NCBI RefSeq assembly: GCF_900167455.1 | Contig: NZ_FUWJ01000010.1 | Location: 124,001 to 188,000 of the forward strand | Direction: 5' to 3' | From: Enhydrobacter aerosaccus | GTDB taxonomy: Bacteria; Pseudomonadota; Alphaproteobacteria; Reyranellales; Reyranellaceae | Length of the DNA stretch: 64,000 bases | Part shown: in pieces, positions 9,014 to 19,543 of the stretch | How positions within the stretch are numbered: the first letter of the stretch is position 1 | How the letters are laid out: every line of letters starts with the position of its first letter | Position numbers and translations under genes: made by a program | The notes under the pieces: generated by a model | The model's input: only the letters and a program-made list of their open reading frames with translations | Databases searched by the model: none | Told to the model about the DNA's origin: nothing

Positions 9014-10243
9014 TCAGGAACGCTCCGCGAGATCCACCATCAGGTTCAGCAGGAGCTGCGCGCCGGCGACCAGATCGTGCGGCTCGGTATGCTCGCCGAC
9101 ATTGTGGCTGAGCCCGCCAACCGAAGGCACGAAGATCATCGCGGTCGGACAGATCCGCTGCATCATCTGCGCGTCGTGCCCGGCGCCGGACGGCATGCGG
9201 CGGGTCGATAGCGACAGCGCCTTGGCGTGATGCTCGACATGATCGACGAGTCCGCTGTCGAAGATCACGGGCTCGAAGCGTGCCAGCACCCGGGTCTCGA
9301 CGTCGAGGCGCTCCTCGGCCGCCACCTCGGCGACATGCGCCGCGACCTTGGCTTCGGCCTCTTTCAGCCTGGCCTCGTCGGTATTGCGCAGATCGACCGT
9401 GAAGACCGCGCGATTGGGCACCACGTTGATCAGATTGGGCCGCAGCGTGAGGGCCCCGACGGTAGCCACCTGATCGCCGCCCATCTCCCGGGCGAGCGCG
9501 CGCGCGAAGACATTGACCGAGGCCGCCAGATAGCCCGCGTCACGGCGCAGCCGCATCGGCGTGGTGCCGGCATGGTTGGACACGCCGGTGACCGTGTACT
9601 CGGTCCAGGAGATGCCCTGCACGCCCTCGACCACGCCGATCTGCACCTTCTCCTCGTCGAGGATCGGCCCCTGCTCGATATGCAGCTCGAGGAAAGCCTG
9701 CGGCCGGATCGCCCCGGGCTTCATCGGGCCGAGATAGCCGATGCGACGCAGCTCGTCGCCAACCGACAGACCGTCCTTGTCGGCGGCGACATAGGCTTCG
9801 TTCAGACCGAGACCGCCGGCATAGACCAGGCTGCCCAGCATGTCGGGCTGGAAACGCGCGCCCTCCTCATTGGTGAAGAAGGCAACGACGATGGGTCGTC
9901 GGGTCGTGACGTTGGCGGCATTGAGCGCGCGCACCACCTCGAGGCCGGCCAGCACGCCGTAATTGCCGTCATAGCGACCTCCGGTCCGCACCGTATCGAT
10001 GTGGCTGCCGGTCATGATCGGTGCCAGCCGTTCGCGGCCGGGACGCATGCCGAACACGTTGCCGATGGCATCGACCTGCACCTCGAGCCCGAGCGCTCTC
10101 ATCCGGGCCACGACGAGGTCGCGACCCGCCTTGTCGTCGTCGCTCAGCGCCAGGCGGGCGCATCCCCCACCCTCGATCGCACCGATTTGCGCCAGTTCAT
10201 CGAGCGCCCCGAGAAGGCTTCTGCCGTCGACCTTGAGTTCCAT
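9014..10243 (-). CDS. N-carbamoyl-L-amino-acid hydrolase / allantoate amidohydrolase-family M20 hydrolase
   Basis: This 409-residue M20 metallopeptidase-fold enzyme has the metal-ligand motifs GSHIDTV, YDGNYGV, TNEEGARF, ELHIEQGP and the late HNVGEHT histidine. GVSNHAGTTPM and SGAGHDAQ are typical of the hydantoinase/carbamoylase family (HyuC, AllC, beta-ureidopropionase). Family members hydrolyse N-carbamoyl-L-amino acids, allantoate or N-carbamoyl-beta-alanine, and sequence alone does not separate these. It is convergent with the cyclase gene, with 11 bases between the stops. A D-specific carbamoylase lies about 5.5 kb upstream, so both enantiomers might be processed, but no hydantoinase is in the window. 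Confidence 0.85.
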   Translation of the reverse strand: MELKVDGRSLLGALDELAQIGAIEGGGCARLALSDDDKAGRDLVVARMRALGLEVQVDAIGNVFGMRPGRERLAPIMTGSHIDTVRTGGRYDGNYGVLAGLEVVRALNAANVTTRRPIVVAFFTNEEGARFQPDMLGSLVYAGGLGLNEAYVAADKDGLSVGDELRRIGYLGPMKPGAIRPQAFLELHIEQGPILDEEKVQIGVVEGVQGISWTEYTVTGVSNHAGTTPMRLRRDAGYLAASVNVFARALAREMGGDQVATVGALTLRPNLINVVPNRAVFTVDLRNTDEARLKEAEAKVAAHVAEVAAEERLDVETRVLARFEPVIFDSGLVDHVEHHAKALSLSTRRMPSGAGHDAQMMQRICPTAMIFVPSVGGLSHNVGEHTEPHDLVAGAQLLLNLMVDLAERS

Positions 10244-10351
10244 GATTTCTCCAGTAGAACCAACAACTTAGACCAAGGGCTGGGCCGGGGCAAAATCTCA
10301 CGGGCACTTGATCCAGATTGCCTTGCCAGGGCCGTGGTCCGGGCTCACTTA

Positions 10352-12481
10352 ATGTCGACCATGTCGCGCGTTCTCGCCCTGTTGCTGTCGCTTCTCCTCG
10401 CCCTGCCGGCCTTCGCGCAGTCCGTGGTGAAGACGGACAATGTGCGCGCCGAACTGATCTCCGATGTCGCCCAGGCGCAACCGGGCCAATCCTTCTGGGT
10501 GGCGCTGCGCCAGACCATCCGCCCGCATTGGCATACCTACTGGAAGAATCCGGGTGATGCCGGACAGGCCACCGACATCAGCTGGACGCTGCCCGAAGGT
10601 GTTACGGCCGGACCGATCGTCTGGCCGACCCCGAGCAGGATCGATGTCAGCGGCATCATCAATTACGGCTTCGAAGGCGACATCCTGCTGCTGACGAAGA
10701 TCACGCTGCCGGCGAACTTTGCCGGTTCGACCCTGGCCTTGGCCGCCGATGCGAACTGGCTCGTCTGCGATGACGTCTGCATCCCCGAAGAAGGTAAGTT
10801 CAGTCTGACCTTGCCGGTCGGCACAGCGGCAACGGCGGCCAATGCCGCTACGCTGGCGCTGTTCGATCAGGCACGCCGTAAGGTGCCGACCGAAAGCCCA
10901 TGGCCGGCGCGCTTCGGCGTCGCCGCGTCGGGCGATCCGACCCTGATCGTCGAGGCCAAGGGTCTGAAGCCCGAGACCATCCGCGACGTCTACTTCTTCC
11001 CCGCCGAATGGGGCGCCGTCGCCAACATGGCGAAGCAGACCGCCAAGGTCACCGCCGACGGGATCCGCATTCCGCTCAAGAAGGGGGATGCCAAGGCCGC
11101 GGCGCCCCAGCAGATCGCGGGCGTTCTGGCCCTGACCGAGAAGACCGCCGACGGCGAGCATCGCCAGGCCTTCGACGTCGTGGCAAAGCTCGATCCTTCC
11201 TTCGTGCCGCAGGCGGCGGCGTCGGCAGGGACCGTCGAGGGCGAGACCTTGTCTCTGTGGCAGGCGCTGGCCTTTGCCCTGCTCGGCGGCCTGATCCTCA
11301 ACCTGATGCCGTGCGTCTTTCCCGTCCTGGCGATGAAGGCCGCCGCCTTCGTCGATCTGGTCGGCCACTCGCGCGGCGAGATCCGGCGCGACGGCGTGGC
11401 CTACACGGCGGGCGTTCTCGTCTCCTTCGCCGCAATGGCAACGGTCGTCGTCGCGCTTCGGTCGAGCCTGGGCGACGTGAGCTGGGGCTTCCAGTTCCAG
11501 TCGCCGATCTTCTCGCTGCTGATCGCCTATCTCTTCTTCATCGTCGGGCTCAACCTGTCGGGCCTGTTCGAAATCGGCGGACGCTTCGCCGGATTGGGCC
11601 AGGAATTGGCCGGCCGCCACGGCATGACGGGCGCCTTCTTCACCGGTGTGCTCGCGGTCGTAGTGGCAACGCCCTGCACGGCGCCCTTCATGGCCGCGGC
11701 GCTCGGCTTCGCGCTCAGCCAGCCGGCGCCGCAGACCGTGGCCGTGCTGCTGGCGATGGGCCTCGGCCTGGCGCTGCCCTACCTTGCCCTGGCCATGACG
11801 CCGGCGCTGCAACGGCTGCTGCCGAAGCCCGGTTCGTGGATGGTGCGCCTGCGCCAGTTGCTGGCCTTTCCGATGTACGCCTCCGCCGTCTGGATGGTGT
11901 GGGTGCTGACGCAGCAGACCGGCGCCGACGGTGTGCTCTATGCGCTGGGCGGCATGATCCTGATCGCCTTCGCCATCTGGCTGTTGCGCATCGGCGCTCC
12001 CGCCTCCCCCACGCGATGGGCGCGACGTGCCCTTGCGGCGCTGGCCGTCCTGCTGGCCTTCGCCGCCGCCCTCAAGGTCGAAGAGCGGCCAGCCACTGCG
12101 GCGACCACCGCCGGCGGGCCCTCGAGCGCGGTAAGCTTCGACGGCTGGACTCCCTTCTCGCGAGCCCGCGTCGATGAAGCCGTCGCTGCCGGCAAGCCGG
12201 TGTTCGTCGATTTCACCGCCGCCTGGTGCATCACCTGTCTGGTCAATGAACGGGTCGCGCTCGAAACCAGTGCGACGCGACGCGCCTTCGACCAGACCGG
12301 CACCGTGAAGCTCAAGGGCGACTGGACGAACCGCGATCCCGAGATCACGGCGATGCTGAAGCAAATGGGCCGCGCCGGCGTGCCGCTCTATCTCTACTGG
12401 GCGCCGGGCGCCTCTCGCCCCAAGATCCTGCCGCAAATCCTGACCGAGGCATCGGTCGTTTCGGACCTCACGTCTCGATAG
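10352..12481 (+). CDS. dsbD: Thiol:disulfide interchange protein DsbD
   Basis: This 709-residue inner-membrane reductant conduit moves electrons from cytoplasmic thioredoxin to periplasmic thiol proteins. A signal peptide (about 1-24, ending AFAQS) precedes the periplasmic alpha domain with the redox pair C139 and C143 (VCDDVC). About eight membrane helices follow, with the CcdA-type cysteines in NLMPCVFPV and ATPCTAPF. The C-terminal thioredoxin domain carries WCITC (C626 and C629). The frame is open far upstream through the antisense of the M20 gene, but the signal peptide fixes the start at ATG 10352, or less likely 10361. The following redoxin gene starts 25 bases after the stop and is a likely partner. 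Confidence 0.9.
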   Translation: MSTMSRVLALLLSLLLALPAFAQSVVKTDNVRAELISDVAQAQPGQSFWVALRQTIRPHWHTYWKNPGDAGQATDISWTLPEGVTAGPIVWPTPSRIDVSGIINYGFEGDILLLTKITLPANFAGSTLALAADANWLVCDDVCIPEEGKFSLTLPVGTAATAANAATLALFDQARRKVPTESPWPARFGVAASGDPTLIVEAKGLKPETIRDVYFFPAEWGAVANMAKQTAKVTADGIRIPLKKGDAKAAAPQQIAGVLALTEKTADGEHRQAFDVVAKLDPSFVPQAAASAGTVEGETLSLWQALAFALLGGLILNLMPCVFPVLAMKAAAFVDLVGHSRGEIRRDGVAYTAGVLVSFAAMATVVVALRSSLGDVSWGFQFQSPIFSLLIAYLFFIVGLNLSGLFEIGGRFAGLGQELAGRHGMTGAFFTGVLAVVVATPCTAPFMAAALGFALSQPAPQTVAVLLAMGLGLALPYLALAMTPALQRLLPKPGSWMVRLRQLLAFPMYASAVWMVWVLTQQTGADGVLYALGGMILIAFAIWLLRIGAPASPTRWARRALAALAVLLAFAAALKVEERPATAATTAGGPSSAVSFDGWTPFSRARVDEAVAAGKPVFVDFTAAWCITCLVNERVALETSATRRAFDQTGTVKLKGDWTNRDPEITAMLKQMGRAGVPLYLYWAPGASRPKILPQILTEASVVSDLTSR

Positions 12482-12506
12482 CAGCCAAGCGATAGGAGGA
12501 GGCAGC

Positions 12507-13136
12507 ATGCCGCAGCTCACTGTTCCTCGTCGTTCGTTCCTGGTTGGCAGTGCGGCCCTGGCATTCGCGCCGCTGGCGGCTCGTGCCGCTGCCGACATCG
12601 GCAGTCCTGCCCCGACCTTCGTCGGCACCGACAGCAACGGCAAGAGCTGGGACCTTGCCCAGCTGCGCGGAAAGATCGTCGTCCTCGAGACCACCAATCA
12701 CGACTGCCCCTATGTCGGAAAGCAATATCGATCCGGCAACATGCAGGCATTGCAGCGCGACGCTGCCGCCAAGGGCGTGGTCTGGCTTACCGTCGCCGCT
12801 TCGGCGCCCGGCGAACAGGGCTATGTGACGGCGGCCGAGGCCAACGAAATCGTGCGTCAGAACAAGGCCGCGCCGGCCGCCGTGCTGCTCGATCCGCAGA
12901 GCCGGATCGCGCATGCCTACGGCGCCACGGTGACGCCGCACATGTTCATCATCAGCACTGCCGGCATTCTGGTCTACAAGGGCGGCATCGACTCGATCGC
13001 CTCGACCAACGTCGATGATGTGCCGCGCGCCAGGCAATATGTGCGCCTGGCCCTCGACGAGGTTCTGGCCGGCAAGCCGGTCAGCGACGCTTCAACCCGG
13101 CCTTACGGCTGCAGCCTGAAATACGCACCGAGCTGA
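12507..13136 (+). CDS. Tat-exported thioredoxin-like/redoxin protein
   Basis: The protein is 209 residues. The N-terminus has a twin-arginine motif PRRSFLVG followed by a hydrophobic stretch and an ARAAA cleavage region, so it is probably exported folded through Tat. The mature part is a redoxin fold (IGSPAPTFVGTDSNG) with one cysteine at the peroxiredoxin/thioredoxin active-site position, HDCPYVGKQY (C67), and a second near the C-terminus (YGCSLKY). It lacks a CxxC pair, so a single-cysteine or two-cysteine peroxidase-like mechanism is more likely than thioredoxin activity. A strong ribosome site GGAGGAGG precedes the ATG. It directly follows dsbD, which could reduce it in the periplasm. Confidence 0.8.
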   Translation: MPQLTVPRRSFLVGSAALAFAPLAARAAADIGSPAPTFVGTDSNGKSWDLAQLRGKIVVLETTNHDCPYVGKQYRSGNMQALQRDAAAKGVVWLTVAASAPGEQGYVTAAEANEIVRQNKAAPAAVLLDPQSRIAHAYGATVTPHMFIISTAGILVYKGGIDSIASTNVDDVPRARQYVRLALDEVLAGKPVSDASTRPYGCSLKYAPS

Positions 13137-13182
13137 GCGACGTTCCTGCGCGCAGAGGCAAGCGCCCGCGATGCAAGTCAGA

Positions 13183-16100
13183 TCACCACGTCATGCGGAC
13201 GCCGGCGGTAAAGGCGTGGCTGTTGTCCTGCCCGGACACGATACCTTCGTAGCGGGCGTAGAGCGAAGTGGCGTCGGCGATCGCGGTGCCGACGGCGAAG
13301 CCCAGCAGCATGCCGTCGCGTTGCGGTGACACGCCGTAGGTCGTGAACGACTGGCCCGCCGCTCCGGCCAAGGTCGCCGACACAGGCAACGACGTGCTGG
13401 CATATTCGTGGCTCCAGCCCAACCGGATCTGCAGCCCGAGTTTCTCGCGCCAGCCGAGGTCCACGGCGCCGTTCACCTGCGCGCCCAGCACCGAGCGCAG
13501 CGAATTGCTCGTCTGCGACGCCACGCTGAGATTGAGCGACTGCGCGCCCGTCTCGCTGAAGCCGTTCTGCGTGCCCGTATAGGCCTGCAGCCGCGCGAAC
13601 GGCGCTACCGTGTTCTCGCCCTTGGTGCCGAGCGCAAAGCGGTAGCCGCCCTCGACCTGGCCGAACACCTGGTTGGCGCCCGTCGAGGCCTGCGCCGTCC
13701 GCACCGCCAGACCCGGGATGGCGATGGTGCGCCACATCTGGTTGGCGCTGTAGGCGTAGCCCGCCAGGCCGTCGACATAGACTGGCCCGTCCGTGTACTC
13801 GCCGTACAAGGCGGCCTGGTACGTGTTCGACATGCCGGTGCCGCTGAAACCGCCCACCCACTGTTGGCCGCTCGTGTAGCCCACCGCCACGCCAGCGAGG
13901 AAATTCTCGTTCAGCCGTCGATCGAGACCGGCCGCGAAGCCGCCGAGGTTGTAGGTGACCGTCCCTGTGCCGGCACCGGCGCCGACCGTGCCGAAGCCGC
14001 CGACACCGCCGCCCCAGGCGCCCCACTTCGCCGGTTCCGTCACGTCACAGGCAATGTCGCAGGCTTCGGCCAGCGCCACCTTGCCGCCGCCGCGGCTCGA
14101 GCCACCGGCCTGTGACTGGAAGTTGTCCATGAACAGCCGCGCGCCCTGCATCATCGAGCTGGAGAAGGCGGCATAGTTCTGGCCGCTGAGCGAGGTCAGC
14201 GCTGCCGAGACCTGGGCCGGGCTCAGTGAGGTCAGCACGCCGATCACATTGGCGAAGTCGCCGCTGGCTGTCGCGGCACTGGCATTCAGGACTGCCGCCA
14301 CCGCCGCCTGGGTCGGTGTCTGCGCTGCAATGCCGAAGTTGCCGGCCTGCAGCGTCAGATAGACGTCGTTGGCATCATAGCTGAGGCTCGGAACCAGGAA
14401 CGGCGAGCTGCTGAACGCCGAGGAGAAGGCGCCAGTCACGCCGCCGGTGGCCTTCAGGATGGTGTAGGTGGTCCGCGGCGCATAAGAGCCCGGTGTCGCG
14501 CCGACCAGCACCGTCCCGCCCTGAAGGTTGGCCGTGCCGCCGACCGCGAGCTGGCTGCTCTGGCCGGCCGCATTCACCACTGTGTAGTACACGCCTCCCG
14601 CCGCCTGCGTGTAGCTGCCCTGCACGGTCAGCGGGCTGGAGAGAGTGCCGGGCGAGACGATGCCCGCATTGAACAGATCCCGGCCGATGGTGCCGGTGCC
14701 GCTCAGCGCGCCGGCCGTGCCGACGAAGACATCGCGCGCGACGCTGCCGTTCAGCACCAGCTGGCCGCCGCTCACGGTGGTAAGCCCGGTATAGGTGTTG
14801 GTGCCGCTCAGCGTCTGCACGCCGCCGGCGATCGTCACACTGCCGCCAGTGCCGGGAAAAGAGCCGAGATCGGGGACATCGCCGAGAGCCGCATTGCCGA
14901 CGGGAAAGGAGTCGCTGATGGTGCCCGAGAAGGTTCCGTTGGCCGCATTGATCGTCAGGTTCTGGCCGCCCAGCGCGACCCAACCCGCTCCCGACAGGGC
15001 CTGGATGCCGACAGGCGCCCAGGCGCGCGAGATGTCGAGGACGCCGTTGTTAACGATGCCGGAGGAACTGCCGATACTGCCAGGCCCGGCAACGTAAAGC
15101 AGGCCGGCCGGTGTGCTGCCGCTCTTTCCGGCGATGGTGGTGACGCCCATATAGGTGTTGGTAGCGCTTAGCTGCAGCGCGCCGCCGCTGCCGACCGACA
15201 CGCCACCGGGTCCGGAGATCACGCCAGCCACGCCGATCGGTATGTTGCTTCCGTCGACGACGAGCGGCCCGCTGGCCGTCGTCGTCAGATTGGTATCGGT
15301 GACGAAGAAGGGCGTGTAGCCGACCGCCTGGTTGCCGAGATCGAACAACACCGAGTTCTGCAGGAAGAACGAAATCCCGATCGTGTTCGTCGAGGCAGTC
15401 GAGACCGTCGCGTTATAGGTGATCGGAGAAGAGGTATTGAGAACCATCGACGTGGTCGTAAGGCCGGAGACCGCTGTTCCGCTGGTCGTGGCGCCGAGCA
15501 CGGTAAGCGTGCCGCTGCTGGTATTTCCTCCGTTGAGCGAATTGGCCAGCGTCAGGTCGAGCGTTCCGGTATCGAGCAGCCCGCGCGTCGCCGACGCGGT
15601 CTGAGCATTCGTCAGGTTGACGATGTAGTTGGCACCGAACTCCTTCGAGGAATTGTTTCCTGTGGCACCCCCATACGGATTCGGAAAGGCATAGGTCGCG
15701 GCGCCGGTGGCCCAGGGAACGAGGCCGGTCGGGTTTGTCGAACTGCCGGGATTGATCGGGGCGAACTGGCCCAGCATCTGCGGCGTCAGGCCGACCGTGA
15801 CGCAAGGGCTGCAGGTCGTGACCTTCTGCTGGATCCCGGCCAGCATGACGTTCTGGCCATTCGCTTGTTGGGGAGCGTTCCCGCTTCCTGTGACCGGATT
15901 GGTCTGCCCGTTGGCCGAGACGACGTAGCCTTGCGTCACGTTATCCACGATCGTCTGCCCGAGTACGCCGCCGGGATGATAGTTCGCGCTTTGCTGGTCG
16001 GCGAAGTCGGAGGCGCCGAAAGTTCCATAGAAGGTATCGCGGATCGGTGGAGACGTGGCCCCGGCGACCAACGTGGCGGTGCCACTATCATAATGATTGT

Positions 16101-16605
16101 AGACAGCGTTGATCTGGTAGCCCGGCGATGCACTGAGGGTTGCCGCCAGGGTTTGCACCGCGCCGAGAGTCGGTGGCGTGTAGAAATTGAGCGTTGTCGC
16201 CTGGACGATATTGCCCTGATATCCGGTGCAACTGTTCGGGTTGGCTCCATAGCAATACTTGAACGCGCTGCCGCCGGCGACGGTCGAGGCTGGTGTGTTG
16301 CCCGTACTGGGGCTGTTGGTCGGCGTGAAGCCGGGCCACCAGCTCTGGTTGTAGACGGCATTGAACAGTGACGAGCCGGTATCGAACAGATAGAGCTGTG
16401 GTGCCCCGCCGTTGATGCCGACATTGATACCGAGCGCCCAATTCGAGTCGGTGTTCTGCTGCAGCAGCTGCAGGGGAATGCTCTGCGGCTGCGATGTCTG
16501 ACCATGAGCCACAAGAGGAACGCCACAAAACAGCACCAGCGCCGCCACCGCTGGCGCACGCTCGACCCTCGCTCGCAAGCGATCTCCCCATCCGCACTCG
16601 AACAT
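13183..16605 (-). CDS. Autotransporter with pepsin-like aspartic peptidase passenger
   Basis: The 1140-residue protein has a signal peptide (about 12-36, ending AHGQT). Residues about 40-440 have the hallmarks of a bilobed A1 aspartic peptidase. The first active-site motif is LFDTGSSLF (D75), the second is LLDTGTLDL (D345), and the late segment FFLQNSVLFDLGNQAVGYTPFF resembles the pepsin C-terminal signature. Next come autotransporter-associated beta-strand repeats (TNTYMGVTTIAG, TNTYTGLTTVSGGQLVLNG) over about 460-780. The last 270 or so residues form an autotransporter beta-barrel ending in an aromatic residue (VRMTW). The ATG at 16605 is preceded by GGGGCGAC; the open frame upstream to 16815 has no signal-peptide logic. 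It should be displayed on or released from the outer membrane. Catalysis is inferred from motifs only. Confidence 0.85.
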   Translation of the reverse strand: MFECGWGDRLRARVERAPAVAALVLFCGVPLVAHGQTSQPQSIPLQLLQQNTDSNWALGINVGINGGAPQLYLFDTGSSLFNAVYNQSWWPGFTPTNSPSTGNTPASTVAGGSAFKYCYGANPNSCTGYQGNIVQATTLNFYTPPTLGAVQTLAATLSASPGYQINAVYNHYDSGTATLVAGATSPPIRDTFYGTFGASDFADQQSANYHPGGVLGQTIVDNVTQGYVVSANGQTNPVTGSGNAPQQANGQNVMLAGIQQKVTTCSPCVTVGLTPQMLGQFAPINPGSSTNPTGLVPWATGAATYAFPNPYGGATGNNSSKEFGANYIVNLTNAQTASATRGLLDTGTLDLTLANSLNGGNTSSGTLTVLGATTSGTAVSGLTTTSMVLNTSSPITYNATVSTASTNTIGISFFLQNSVLFDLGNQAVGYTPFFVTDTNLTTTASGPLVVDGSNIPIGVAGVISGPGGVSVGSGGALQLSATNTYMGVTTIAGKSGSTPAGLLYVAGPGSIGSSSGIVNNGVLDISRAWAPVGIQALSGAGWVALGGQNLTINAANGTFSGTISDSFPVGNAALGDVPDLGSFPGTGGSVTIAGGVQTLSGTNTYTGLTTVSGGQLVLNGSVARDVFVGTAGALSGTGTIGRDLFNAGIVSPGTLSSPLTVQGSYTQAAGGVYYTVVNAAGQSSQLAVGGTANLQGGTVLVGATPGSYAPRTTYTILKATGGVTGAFSSAFSSSPFLVPSLSYDANDVYLTLQAGNFGIAAQTPTQAAVAAVLNASAATASGDFANVIGVLTSLSPAQVSAALTSLSGQNYAAFSSSMMQGARLFMDNFQSQAGGSSRGGGKVALAEACDIACDVTEPAKWGAWGGGVGGFGTVGAGAGTGTVTYNLGGFAAGLDRRLNENFLAGVAVGYTSGQQWVGGFSGTGMSNTYQAALYGEYTDGPVYVDGLAGYAYSANQMWRTIAIPGLAVRTAQASTGANQVFGQVEGGYRFALGTKGENTVAPFARLQAYTGTQNGFSETGAQSLNLSVASQTSNSLRSVLGAQVNGAVDLGWREKLGLQIRLGWSHEYASTSLPVSATLAGAAGQSFTTYGVSPQRDGMLLGFAVGTAIADATSLYARYEGIVSGQDNSHAFTAGVRMTW

Positions 16606-17035
16606 GTCGCCCCAATCCCCAACGCTGTTGCGACGTCGACGCCAGAGCCGTTCATTGCGGTCTTGGCGGTGACGACGCAGCTGCCGCGTTCCCATCCCCG
16701 TTGCTCGGCGAAAACCACCGTCGACCCGATGCGGGTCAAAAGCGTTTTCATGTCGCCTGCAGTATTTCTTCCGGCAACCGCCCACGGCGAGGGTGTGGGT
16801 GCCCATTATGGGCAATCAGCCCCAACCGCGCGTCTGCCGACGAGGCTTGCTGCAACAATAGTCACGCCATAGCGATCGCGTGACGACACTAAAAAAACGC
16901 GAGCGCGAGCGCGGTTCGTCAACGACCGCCTGGAGCAGGACGTCATCAGCCTGACAACGGGATAGAATGCCACTCCCAACGCCATCGAGGACAGCCCAAT
17001 CAAGCTGGCCTTTTCGGCAAGCCGGTACGCTGCTC
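16606..17035. other. Intergenic region between export lipoprotein and autotransporter genes
   Basis: No credible gene is seen; open frames here are antisense or upstream extensions without signal peptide, ribosome site or family features. On the minus strand a GC-rich stretch at 16898-16914 is followed by seven T residues (16897-16891). This could act as a weak intrinsic terminator for the lipoprotein gene that ends at 17036. A small inverted repeat GTCACGC/GCGTGAC occurs at about 16861-16884. The autotransporter promoter must lie in this interval but no clear -35/-10 pair is recognised. Confidence 0.5.
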
Positions 17036-18307
17036 TTACTTGGTCAGGGCGACCACGCCGCCGGCGAACGCCGCGCTGCGGTACAGGGACGAGAGGACCT
17101 TGTCGTACTCGCGCAAGGGCGCGTTCGCTACAAAGACCACATCTCTCGGCTGAACAGGAAATTGCTGGGCCACGAGCACCGACGACGGCTGCATGAAGTC
17201 GAGTCGGAAGATGCGGGCGCGGGCACTCGGATTGGTTTCGAGGTCGCCCATCCGGAAGACATAGAGGCCGGTCTTGTTGCTGCGCAGATCGACTAGGCCA
17301 CCGACGGCGCCGAGGGTCTCGGCCAGGGACATGTTCGGCTTCTTGATCTGGACGTTACCGGCCTTCGCGACGGCCCCCAGGATCGTGACCACTTGCTCAT
17401 TCGGACGGAGAACGATCTCGTCGCCCTTCTCGATCCCGATATCGCCCCCCTGCATCAACTCGGAAAGCTGCTTGTCCAAGATCAGGCGTCCCTGCCGGCG
17501 CACGATGACTTCGAGCTGCCAGGGACCGGTGATCTGAACCTTCGGTTCATCGAAGAGAGGATTGGCGCTGCTGGGCACCGGGCCGCCGCCCGAACTACCG
17601 GCAGCAGCGCTCTTGCTGGAGGCCGCCGCAGCATCCTCTTCCTCTTCCATCTGCTTCTTGGTCTTGGCCGGTGGAAGCTTCGGCTCGACGGGGCCGCCAG
17701 CGCGATTGATGGCATCCATCACGGTGCGCAGCCCTTCACTGAGGGAGACGCGTCCGGGATTTTTGACGTCGCCGGACACCATCACCGTGTTGGTGCGGTC
17801 GGCCACGAAGTCGACCAGCACCTGGGGTTCCTTCGCCTTGTTGGCGATGCGGGCAGTGATCTCGGCTTCGATTTCCCGCGGCCGCAGGCCCGCCACCTTG
17901 ACCGTACCGACATAGGGCACCTCGATCGTGCCTTCGGGCGTCACGATCTTGTTGCCGAGATCGGACGCGGCGTCGTTCTGGATCGTCGGAAAGGTAGCCC
18001 CTTCGTAGCGCTCGAAGATGCGCACGCTCAGTACGTCACCAGGCGCCGCTGTCAGCGCCCTGCCCGCCGATGGCTCGACCGTGGGCGGCCGGGCGGGAGC
18101 AGGCGAAGCCTGATAGGCCACGATCGTGGTCGGGGTGAGATCGATCACATCGAACGGCATGGCTTCGGTGCTGCCGGCCTTGGCGCCATTCATCCAGGGA
18201 CCATCGCCCGGTACCGCCTGGCACCCAGCGACTCCTATTCCCAGGCCAAGGACAAGGGCGAAAGGTCGTCCAATGCCGCCCAGCCAGGCTCGGATCGTCA
18301 ATTTCAA
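17036..18307 (-). CDS. Wza-type polysaccharide export lipoprotein (SLBB domains)
   Basis: This 423-residue outer-membrane polysaccharide secretion protein has an N-terminal lipoprotein signal with lipobox VAGCQA. The polysaccharide export domain follows (APGDVLSVRIFE, VTPEGTIEVPYVGTVKVAGLRPREIE). It is followed by SLBB-type repeats (VMVSGDVKNPGRVSLSEGLRTVMDAI and VTILGAVAKAGNVQIKKPNMSLAETL). A low-complexity acidic/Ala-Ser insert (about residues 205-245) separates the repeats and is unusual. The start is a TTG at 18307 preceded by GGAG. No glycosyltransferase, Wzc kinase or polymerase is adjacent, so it is an orphan export component in this window. Confidence 0.85.
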   Translation of the reverse strand: MKLTIRAWLGGIGRPFALVLGLGIGVAGCQAVPGDGPWMNGAKAGSTEAMPFDVIDLTPTTIVAYQASPAPARPPTVEPSAGRALTAAPGDVLSVRIFERYEGATFPTIQNDAASDLGNKIVTPEGTIEVPYVGTVKVAGLRPREIEAEITARIANKAKEPQVLVDFVADRTNTVMVSGDVKNPGRVSLSEGLRTVMDAINRAGGPVEPKLPPAKTKKQMEEEEDAAAASSKSAAAGSSGGGPVPSSANPLFDEPKVQITGPWQLEVIVRRQGRLILDKQLSELMQGGDIGIEKGDEIVLRPNEQVVTILGAVAKAGNVQIKKPNMSLAETLGAVGGLVDLRSNKTGLYVFRMGDLETNPSARARIFRLDFMQPSSVLVAQQFPVQPRDVVFVANAPLREYDKVLSSLYRSAAFAGGVVALTK

Positions 18308-18451
18308 GCTCCGTACAGACCGGCCTTCAACCCGCTCGCTCCCAGGGCGATCGCCTGCCGGTGATTGCGCCCAACTCTTAGCGCCACCCGACAGGGTCGA
18401 CGAGTCCTTTATGCGCCGCCAGGGACGGGCTCGCTCAGGCGTCGGGCCCGC

Positions 18452-19540
<1,089 letters not shown>

Positions 19541-19543
19541 GAC

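Noticed and set aside
9227..10351. 375-codon upstream extension of the dsbD reading frame
   Set aside because: It is antisense to the M20 hydrolase, and the DsbD signal peptide begins at 10352.
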